A model generated the notes under the pieces. The model did not search any database and was not told the origin of the DNA. It saw only the letters and a program-made list of their open reading frames with translations. Source: Clostridium sp. CAG:245 (GTDB lineage: Bacteria > Bacillota > Clostridia > TANB77 > CAG-508). From it: 11,643 nucleotides of DNA. Every line of letters begins with the position of its first letter. Position 1 is the first letter of the stretch. Both the position numbers and the translations under genes were made by a program. Shown here piece by piece: positions 1-5,973 of the stretch. The DNA lies in NCBI GenBank assembly GCA_000435175.1, contig FR880083.1:30275-41917 (forward strand), in the 5' to 3' direction.

Positions 1-1
1 T

Positions 2-574
2 CATGCATTAGGTCAAATTGCAAACTTTAAAACAAACTCTAATATGCCAATAGAAAAAATGGCAATAGCAATAAATTCTCAATTAAAAAATAGCATTATA
101 ATAAAAAAGGCAGAAGAAGTCGATGAAAGATTCCATAGCAGATATAATGCAAAGCAAAAAACATACAGATATATTATAAATAATTCCGAATATGGAACAG
201 CAATATATAGAAATTTACAATACTGTTTTCCGATAAAATTAGATGCAGAAAAGATGAAAGAAGCGGCAAAATATTTTGAAGGAGAACACGATTTCAAGGC
301 ATTTAAATCTAGCGGAACAAGTGGAAAAAACAGTGTAAGAACAATATATAAAGCAGAAGTAAGAAAAGAAGGAGACAACATAATAATAGAGTTAACTGGA
401 AATGGCTTCTTGTACAACATGGTAAGAATAATTTCAGGAACATTATTGGATGTTGGACTTGGAAAAATTAAACCAGAAGAAATACCAGAAATAATAGAAT
501 CAAAAGATAGGCAAAGAGCAGGAAGAACACTTCCCGCACACGGATTGTATTTAGTACAGGTTGTATATAATTAA
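2..574 (+). CDS. truA: tRNA pseudouridine synthase A (TruA), 5' truncated by the window edge
   Basis: TruA converts uridines 38-40 of the tRNA anticodon stem-loop to pseudouridine in the cytoplasm. The frame is open from base 2, so the ATG at 44 is an internal methionine and not the start. The first visible residues, HALGQIANF, are those that normally follow the catalytic GRTDAGV motif, so the catalytic aspartate lies just outside the window. Later family landmarks are present: the F-x-x-R-Y-N-A-K-x-K-x-Y-R-Y stretch at about 36-50 of the visible part, then NGFLYNMVR, then I-S-G-T-L-L-D-V-G, and the C-terminal A-G-R-T-x-P-A-x-G-L-Y-L ending. The stop is TAA at 572-574. No hairpin terminator is obvious before the next gene 70 bp downstream. 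The family assignment is firm; only the N-terminus is missing. Confidence 0.95.
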   Translation, partial: HALGQIANFKTNSNMPIEKMAIAINSQLKNSIIIKKAEEVDERFHSRYNAKQKTYRYIINNSEYGTAIYRNLQYCFPIKLDAEKMKEAAKYFEGEHDFKAFKSSGTSGKNSVRTIYKAEVRKEGDNIIIELTGNGFLYNMVRIISGTLLDVGLGKIKPEEIPEIIESKDRQRAGRTLPAHGLYLVQVVYN

Positions 575-644
575 ATTTGTAACGAATAATAGTAAGAACC
601 CATATTATATATAAACATAAACTTAGAGAGGAATGTGATATAAT

Positions 645-1085
645 ATGGATTTATTACTATTATTTTTTGCAATACCACTTGCTGTTATTATATTATCTAT
701 TGTCCTACAGAAAATACTTAAGTGTCCATGGCTTGTAGCGGCAACTTTTTTTGCAATATTTTTAATAGTTACATTTGCAGTAGGAGATATAAGATTACTA
801 ATATTTACGGTGGTATACACAATAATTTCATATATTACGGCTTTAATATTTAGAGCAGTATGCAACCTTATGTGTAATGGAATAACATTAAGAAACATAA
901 ATGCGCGAAACATTAATACAAATACATTAAATGCAAACCAAGTAATAGACAATGGAGATAACAGTATAGATGAAAACAATAATAACAATGGATGTAGTTG
1001 TTCTTGTGGTAACTGTTATAGAGGAAATTGCAGTTATAACTTAAATAGAAATTACAATGGATACAATTGTAGATGTAGAAGATAG
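645..1085 (+). CDS. Small membrane protein, DUF2651/YbeF-like, with Asn/Cys-rich tail
   Basis: This 146-residue protein has three predicted membrane helices at about residues 4-22, 29-47 and 50-70. The length and pattern of this part resemble the DUF2651 (YbeF) family of short Bacillota membrane proteins of unknown function; that link is from memory and tentative. The remainder is unusual. Residues 80-115 are dominated by asparagine with a loose N-x-N-x-x-N spacing, and residues 117-144 hold seven cysteines (117, 119, 121, 124, 129, 142, 144) among Gly, Asn, Tyr and Arg. Such a tail could bind metal or form disulfides, but this is inference. An AGAGAGG element at 625-631 is the likely ribosome binding site, about 13 bases upstream of the ATG. 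The gene lies 70 bp after truA and is followed by a promoter and a terminator, so it is separate from the pilus operon. No function is assigned. Confidence 0.75.
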   Translation: MDLLLLFFAIPLAVIILSIVLQKILKCPWLVAATFFAIFLIVTFAVGDIRLLIFTVVYTIISYITALIFRAVCNLMCNGITLRNINARNINTNTLNANQVIDNGDNSIDENNNNNGCSCSCGNCYRGNCSYNLNRNYNGYNCRCRR

Positions 1086-1115
1086 ATTATATAAAATATG
1101 AATGAAATTTTTTGT

Positions 1116-1144
1116 TTGACATATAATAAAAAAAGTGCTATTAT
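1116..1144 (+). promoter_or_regulatory. Strong sigma-A-type promoter with extended -10
   Basis: A perfect -35 box TTGACA at 1116-1121 is followed by a 17-base spacer and TATTAT at 1139-1144. A TG pair at 1136-1137, one base before the -10 box, makes it an extended -10. Transcription should start near 1151. The terminator at 1182-1215 lies just downstream, so the promoter either feeds a short RNA or drives the pilus operon through a leaky leader. It overlaps a TGCTAT/ATAGCA inverted repeat (1136-1141 and 1149-1154), a possible operator covering the -10 region. Confidence 0.6.
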
Positions 1145-1181
1145 AATTATAGCAATTGCAATAAATGTTTCAAAGAACATA

Positions 1182-1215
1182 AAGAGACTAGGTACATCAG
1201 ACCTAGTCTTTTCCT
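1182..1215 (+). terminator. Rho-independent terminator
   Basis: A perfect 9-bp stem is formed by AGACTAGGT (1185-1193) and ACCTAGTCT (1201-1209) around a 7-base loop. It extends by a G-U pair and two A-U pairs and is followed by TTTTCCTTT. A weaker 5-bp hairpin (ATGTT 1165-1169 with AACAT 1176-1180) sits directly upstream. The terminator ends the upstream transcript and insulates the pilus operon. It may also end a short RNA made from the promoter at 1116. Confidence 0.75.
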
Positions 1216-1285
1216 TTGCTAATTATCAGAATATATTACAAAAATATTACAATACAATTAAACTTAAATTACAGCAAAAAAAATA

Positions 1286-1314
1286 TTGTTTTTACTCTTA
1301 ATTTGTTGTACAAT
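1286..1314 (+). promoter_or_regulatory. Candidate promoter of the pilus-like operon
   Basis: TTGTTT at 1286-1291 and TACAAT at 1309-1314 are separated by 17 bases. This places a start near 1321, about 45 bases before the first gene of the operon and downstream of the terminator. The -35 box is weak, matching three of six consensus bases, and the DNA is AT-rich, so a chance match is possible. An overlapping alternative is TTTACT (1291) with TATATA (1315-1320). Confidence 0.35.
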
Positions 1315-1364
1315 TATATAAGTAATAATTTTGTCAAAATATTGACTTTTAGGAGGAAAAAAGT

Positions 1365-2438
1365 ATGGCTACAAATCCAATGCAAAAAAAAGCGAGAAAT
1401 TCATTTATATTAGGAGTGTTAATTACTTTTATAATTATGGCGTTAATAGTCGCATATCTATTTTTACAAATGAAAAAATTGCAAGATGAACAGGCAAAAA
1501 TGGCTGCAAACTATGTTAAAGTATGTATTTTGAAGAGTGACGTAGTATCAGGACAAATTATAACAAGTGATTTAATTACTACTAAGGAAGTTGATAAAAA
1601 TACAGTTCCATCAAATGGTACTGCAACTATAACAAATTTAACAAATTATTTTTTAGAGGACAAGAGTGGTAATTCTGTAATTACAAATAATGGTAAAACT
1701 TATTTACAAAGAGATGGCAGAGACATAGAATTAAAAACAGAAGATGCAACTGGAGAATATTATATAGAAAATAATAATTCTAAAGAGTATGTAGAATTAA
1801 CAACACCACCATTAATTGCCAAAATAGACATGAAGGCAAATACAGTTGTAACTTCATCTATGATTGCAAAATCTGATGAGAAGACAACAAATGATTTAAG
1901 AATTCAAGAATATAACATGTTAAGACTATCAAGCCAGATTGCTGCAGAAGATTATATAGATATTAGATTTAGAATGCCTTCTGGAGAAGACTACATTGTT
2001 GTATCTAAGAAAAAAGTTGAAATTCCACAAATAGATGGAGTAGATTCAGCAACTACAATTTGGCTACAATTAACAGAAGATGAAATTCTTACTATGAGTA
2101 ATGCAATTGTTGAAAATTATATGATTGAAGGATCTGTGCTTTATACAGCAAAATATGTTGAACCTGGAACACAAGAAAAAGCTACACCAACATATGTTCC
2201 AAGTGAAGCAGTTCAGAATTTACTAAGAAATAATGATTCAAATATTTTAAATACTGCAAAACTAGCTTTACTTACGAGATATCAAGGAAATTCAGATGTA
2301 AGAAATAACATAAATAATACAAAGAATTCTATAGATCCAGATGATGTAGCAACAAATATCAGTACTGGAGTTAAACAGGAAGTTTCTACAGCACAAGAAC
2401 AAAGACAAGATTACTTAGATGCCTTATCAGGTAACTAA
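1365..2438 (+). CDS. CpaB/RcpC-like SAF-domain pilus assembly protein, membrane anchored
   Basis: This 357-residue protein starts at an ATG 8 bases after a consensus AGGAGG (1351-1356). It has one N-terminal membrane helix at about 14-35 and a short coiled linker (36-48). A SAF-type segment follows at 50-83, with the familiar V-x-x-G-x-I-I-T-S-D-L pattern. A second SAF-like piece (146-168, ending in N-T-V-V-T-S-S-M-I) is separated from the first by about 60 residues rich in Asn, Asp and Glu. A beta-rich RcpC/CpaB-like part comes next (183-268, including D-I-R-F-R-M-P-S-G-E-D-Y), then a polar tail. CpaB/RcpC proteins are extracytoplasmic partners of Tad pilus machines, linked to the secretin in Gram-negatives. 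Here no secretin is expected, so it probably spans from membrane to wall. It is the first gene of the operon, with the MinD-like gene 28 bp downstream. SAF proteins also occur in flagellar and antifreeze-type families, but the neighbours favour CpaB. Confidence 0.75.
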   Translation: MATNPMQKKARNSFILGVLITFIIMALIVAYLFLQMKKLQDEQAKMAANYVKVCILKSDVVSGQIITSDLITTKEVDKNTVPSNGTATITNLTNYFLEDKSGNSVITNNGKTYLQRDGRDIELKTEDATGEYYIENNNSKEYVELTTPPLIAKIDMKANTVVTSSMIAKSDEKTTNDLRIQEYNMLRLSSQIAAEDYIDIRFRMPSGEDYIVVSKKKVEIPQIDGVDSATTIWLQLTEDEILTMSNAIVENYMIEGSVLYTAKYVEPGTQEKATPTYVPSEAVQNLLRNNDSNILNTAKLALLTRYQGNSDVRNNINNTKNSIDPDDVATNISTGVKQEVSTAQEQRQDYLDALSGN

Positions 2439-2466
2439 TAGATAGAATACTTCTAGGAGGAGACAA

Positions 2467-3159
2467 ATGGAAAAGATAAATTTTATAGGAGCATATGATA
2501 AAACAGATTCTATAATGTATATTGCAAAAATTTTAACAGAAATGAAGAAGAAAGTTATAATAGTTGATGCAACAATAACACAAAAAACAAAATATGTTAT
2601 ACCAACTATAGATAATAGAAGTGAATATATAGCAAATTATGCAAATATAGATTTTGCAATAGGTTTTACTAATTATAATGATATAAAAACATATCTTGGC
2701 ATGCCTCAATCTGCTGCATTTACATATGATTATATGCTTATAGATATTGATAATTCTGATTTGTTAAATAACTTTGATGTTTATAGTTCTAAGAAAAATT
2801 ATTTTGTTACATCATTCGATTTATATGCATTAAAGAAAGGAGTGGAAGTCTTAAAAAGACTTTCACTACCTGTGGAAATAATGAAAGTATATTTTTCAAA
2901 TTTAATGTCTCAGTCAGAAGATGATTATTTTAATTATATAGCTACTGGGTGTAGAGTAAAATGGAACCAAGATAAAATATATTTTCCATTATTAAATGAA
3001 GACCTAGATGTTATTAAAGAAAACCAACGATTATCTAAAATAAGATTTAAAGGCTTAAGCAATGAATATAAAACATCACTTATGGAATGGACTCAAGATA
3101 TATGTGGAGACTCTAATGGAGTAAAAAAAGCATGTAGACAAATAGAAAGAGGAGTATAA
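2467..3159 (+). CDS. MinD/CpaE (TadZ)-like protein with degenerate P-loop (first of two)
   Basis: This 230-residue cytoplasmic protein has a ParA/MinD-like layout. The first strand is I-N-F-I-G, followed by G-A-Y-D-K-T-D where the Walker A loop should be. Next come a helix and the strand K-V-I-I-V-D-A (about 28-36), and later D-Y-M-L-I-D-I-D as a Walker B equivalent (about 94-103). The canonical K-G-G-x-G-K-T glycines and signature lysine are missing, and only a K-T pair remains, so ATP binding is doubtful. Tad systems use CpaE/TadZ, a MinD-like protein often with an atypical Walker box, to place the pilus machine at a cell site; I infer such a role here. The start has AGGAGG at 2455-2460. 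The stop lies 2 bases before the next MinD-like gene, indicating tight coupling. The fold call rests on strand pattern and context and should be tested by structure comparison. Confidence 0.6.
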   Translation: MEKINFIGAYDKTDSIMYIAKILTEMKKKVIIVDATITQKTKYVIPTIDNRSEYIANYANIDFAIGFTNYNDIKTYLGMPQSAAFTYDYMLIDIDNSDLLNNFDVYSSKKNYFVTSFDLYALKKGVEVLKRLSLPVEIMKVYFSNLMSQSEDDYFNYIATGCRVKWNQDKIYFPLLNEDLDVIKENQRLSKIRFKGLSNEYKTSLMEWTQDICGDSNGVKKACRQIERGV

Positions 3160-3161
3160 AT

Positions 3162-4001
3162 ATGGCAGTAGTATCTTTTTGGGGAAATAACACAAAAGAA
3201 ACAGGACAAACATTATCAGTTGTTGCACTCGGAACAGAAATGGCAATTGACCATAATAACAAGATTCTTATTGTGTCGACAGGGTTTAATGAAACAACAA
3301 TGGAAGATTGCTTTTGGGAAAAGAAAAAGAATAATGGAATAATCCCAGAAAATGGAGTAAAAACAGGTGGAATAGCAAATGGTTTTGAAGGATTAATAAA
3401 AGTAATACAAAGTAATAGAACATCATCTAACATTATAAGAGATTATGCGAAAGTTGTATTTAAAAGCAGATTAGACGTATTACCAGCACCAACAACAAGA
3501 AACCCAAAGATGTATAATACTATAACATCATATTATAAAGATGTTTTAAAGTTTGCTAATAAAGAGTATGATTTGGTTCTTGTTGATGTAGATAAAAGAA
3601 TAAGTGTTGAAGACAAATCAGCAATACTTCAAGTCTCGGACGCTGTTATGATTACATTTAAACAGGGATTAGAGGAAATTGAAGAAATAAAGCAACTTAG
3701 AGAACAATATCCTGATAAGAAAAAAACGAATATTATGTTTATGATGGGAAAATATGATTTCGATTCGAAATATAATATAAAAAATATAACTAGAATGTTA
3801 AAAGAAACAAAAGAGATATCTGCAGTTCCATATAATATAGGATTTTATGAAGCTAGCATGGAAGGCAAAGTTGCAGATTTCTTCTTAAATAATAGAACTT
3901 TGAATGACAGTTCAAGTGCAAATGCAAAATTTTTGCAGGAATGCAAGAGGGGCTGTGATAATATTTTAGCAAAGTTGGAAGATTTAAAAATGAGAATGTA
4001 A
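3162..4001 (+). CDS. MinD/CpaE (TadZ)-like ATPase-fold protein (second of two)
   Basis: This 279-residue protein is the clearer of the two MinD-like products. The N-terminus reads V-V-S-F-W-G-N-N-T-K-E-T-G-Q-T-L-S, matching the position of the deviant Walker A loop, but the P-loop lysine is glutamine (G-Q-T for G-K-T). The following helix and the strand K-I-L-I-V-S-T (about 34-40) fit ParA/MinD. Y-D-L-V-L-V-D-V-D at about 138-146 is a good Walker B, and V-S-D-A-V-M-I-T-F is the usual next strand. An L-D-V-L-P-A-P segment (about 104-110) sits where MinD/ParA proteins often have similar sequence. The likely role is polar placement or regulation of the secretion ATPase, possibly paired with the preceding protein. 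GAGGAG upstream of the ATG is the ribosome binding site. It lies 2 bp after the previous gene and 21 bp before the ATPase gene. Confidence 0.7.
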   Translation: MAVVSFWGNNTKETGQTLSVVALGTEMAIDHNNKILIVSTGFNETTMEDCFWEKKKNNGIIPENGVKTGGIANGFEGLIKVIQSNRTSSNIIRDYAKVVFKSRLDVLPAPTTRNPKMYNTITSYYKDVLKFANKEYDLVLVDVDKRISVEDKSAILQVSDAVMITFKQGLEEIEEIKQLREQYPDKKKTNIMFMMGKYDFDSKYNIKNITRMLKETKEISAVPYNIGFYEASMEGKVADFFLNNRTLNDSSSANAKFLQECKRGCDNILAKLEDLKMRM

Positions 4002-4022
4002 GCCTAACGAAAGGAGAAAAAT

Positions 4023-5942
4023 ATGATTGCCAATCTTATATTGATAGTAGTTGTTTTAGGAGTAGCCTTTGCAATTATTCGTAGGTTTATTACCAAAAGA
4101 CAAAACGAAGAATCAGATGAAAAAATGCAGGTTGATGATAGAACATATACATTGGAAATGATGATAAGCTTTGTAAAAAGAAGATTAGATGAAATTACTA
4201 AAATCAACTTGTATGATATAGGTCTTTCAGAGGAAGAATTAAAAAGAAGAAAGAATAAGAAATATGAATTAAAAAAGGCTTTAAAAGGTTGTACATATGG
4301 AGATGTAAATGATAAAAAATACATAAAAGAATTAATTTACGATATGTTATATAATGAATATGGAGTAAATGAAACAAATGTATCAAAAGCAATACCTTTT
4401 GATGTACCATCACTTTTAACAGCTCAAGATAAATTCGATATTATATTATATATGTATAAGTCGGAATTTGGTTATGAAGCATTTGCTGAAATTATGAAAA
4501 AATATAACCTTGATGATTTGAAATACATAGAAGGGGAGTCAAAACCTTCATACGTTATAACTCCAGAGGAAATTGATGATATTTATGAAAAAGAAAACTT
4601 TGCATTAACATTCCAAGATAAATTGAATGTTGTTGTACAAAGAATATATCAACAGTATAAAGGTTATAGCAGTATAGATGAAATAAGAGATATGAATATA
4701 GATGGTATATCAGGTGGTGTATCTGGTCTTCCAGAAAGCTTCCTAAGCCAGGTTGCTCAAACAGAAGGAGATTACTTAAGCCAAATTTCTGAACATAAAG
4801 TACCACGTGCTTGTGATAGTATTTGGATAATGTTCCATGGTAAATCTATACGTTTAGCTTTTCTTTCATTTGGAACAGAGGCAGAGCTTAAAAGAGTTTG
4901 CCAGAATATATACAAATTTAACAACCCAGGACAGTTATCAGATACAAATGGTTACAAGATTAACGAAATGAAAGATGGTTCTCGTGTCGTTGTTGTTAGA
5001 CCAAGTATGTCTGAAACATGGGCATTCTTCGTAAGAAAGTTCGATGTTAAGCGTGCAACACTAGAACAAATAGTAAAATTTCCGGGAAAAGAAGATACAA
5101 TCGATTTATTAAAATACTTAGTAAAAGGAGCTAGAATTATTTCTCTTACTGGTGAGCAGGGTTGTGGTAAAACAACAATGCTTATGGCCATGATAGAAAA
5201 CATATACGAAACAATGAACCTTCGTATTACAGAAACTGCATTCGAGCTTCACTTAAGAAAAATATATCCAACAAGAAACATATTATCAATGCGTGAAACA
5301 GAAACAATTTCTGGACAGGCCTGCTTGGACGTTCAGAAAAAGACTGATGGTTCTGTTAACATCATCGGTGAGGTTGCAACTGACCCCGTAGCATCTTGGA
5401 TGATCCAATCTGCACAGGTTGCTTCTAAATTTACATTATTTACTCACCACGCTAAAACATTCCCAGACTTGGTAACAGCACTTCGTAACTCAATGCTTAG
5501 AGCTGGTGTATTCAAGGATGAAAGAACAGCAGAAGAACAGGTTGTTTCAGTATTAAACTTCGATATCCACTTAGTTAAAGACTTTAGAGGTAGAAGATAT
5601 ATAGAAAGAATAACAGAATGTATTCCAGTTGAAGAAAGAAACGAATATACATTTGATTACAGAAAAGAAAAGACACTAGAAGGAAAATTAGACAAATTCA
5701 TGGACAACGCAACAAACTTCTTCACAAAAACAACAAACAGAGAATTATATAAATACAGAAATGTATTAGAGTATCATGATGGAACATATGTGTTAACAAA
5801 CCCTATAAGTGATCATAATATCAAAGAAATGTTGAATAATATGGATGACAGAGATGCAGAAGAGTTTAAAAAATTTGTTAAGAGAAATTATGGTATAGAT
5901 GCACATAGAGACTCTGACGAAATAGAAGAAGAAACTAAATAA
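4023..5942 (+). CDS. CpaF/TadA-family secretion ATPase with N-terminal membrane anchor
   Basis: This 639-residue protein is the motor of the system, a member of the type II/IV secretion (VirB11/CpaF/TadA) ATPase family. The catalytic core shows Walker A G-E-Q-G-C-G-K-T at 377-384, an acidic box around E404-E408, a Walker B-like N-I-I-G-E at about 446-450, and a His box F-T-H-H-A-K-T at about 473-479. A-L-R-N-S-M-L-R follows shortly afterwards. The preceding region (about 190-370) fits the N-terminal domain of such ATPases. Residues 3-20 form a clear membrane helix followed by basic residues, and AAGGAG at 4011-4016 supports this start. A membrane anchor is unusual, as CpaF/TadA proteins are normally soluble hexamers that dock on the platform protein. 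The total length also exceeds that of common CpaF, owing to about 150 extra N-terminal residues. The core uses more CGT arginine codons than its surroundings, perhaps reflecting conservation. The platform gene follows 31 bp downstream. Confidence 0.92.
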   Translation: MIANLILIVVVLGVAFAIIRRFITKRQNEESDEKMQVDDRTYTLEMMISFVKRRLDEITKINLYDIGLSEEELKRRKNKKYELKKALKGCTYGDVNDKKYIKELIYDMLYNEYGVNETNVSKAIPFDVPSLLTAQDKFDIILYMYKSEFGYEAFAEIMKKYNLDDLKYIEGESKPSYVITPEEIDDIYEKENFALTFQDKLNVVVQRIYQQYKGYSSIDEIRDMNIDGISGGVSGLPESFLSQVAQTEGDYLSQISEHKVPRACDSIWIMFHGKSIRLAFLSFGTEAELKRVCQNIYKFNNPGQLSDTNGYKINEMKDGSRVVVVRPSMSETWAFFVRKFDVKRATLEQIVKFPGKEDTIDLLKYLVKGARIISLTGEQGCGKTTMLMAMIENIYETMNLRITETAFELHLRKIYPTRNILSMRETETISGQACLDVQKKTDGSVNIIGEVATDPVASWMIQSAQVASKFTLFTHHAKTFPDLVTALRNSMLRAGVFKDERTAEEQVVSVLNFDIHLVKDFRGRRYIERITECIPVEERNEYTFDYRKEKTLEGKLDKFMDNATNFFTKTTNRELYKYRNVLEYHDGTYVLTNPISDHNIKEMLNNMDDRDAEEFKKFVKRNYGIDAHRDSDEIEEETK

Positions 5943-5949
5943 TATCATC

Positions 5950-5959
5950 AAAGGAGGTG
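5950..5959 (+). promoter_or_regulatory. Near-perfect Shine-Dalgarno with long spacer to platform gene start
   Basis: AAAGGAGGTG is almost a full complement of the 16S rRNA tail, but AGGAGG (5952-5957) ends 16 bases before the ATG at 5974. No in-frame ATG, GTG or TTG lies closer; the only nearby in-frame codon of that kind is ATA at 5971. The spacer is A-rich. This decides the start only by exclusion. Confidence 0.55.
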
Positions 5960-5973
5960 CAAAAAACAACATA

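Noticed and set aside
577..608. Promoter for the DUF2651-like gene (TTGTAA with TATTAT)
   Set aside because: The spacer would be 20 bases and the -35 is weak; in AT-rich DNA this is not convincing.
1098..1413. Two short + strand reading frames (1098-1301 and 1216-1413) in the gap before the pilus operon
   Set aside because: They run across the promoter, terminator and the CpaB-like start, have no ribosome binding site, and show AT-rich low-complexity translations.
4004..5203. Reverse-strand open frames inside the ATPase gene
   Set aside because: They are shadows of a clearly coding + strand gene and have no matching start signals or family motifs.
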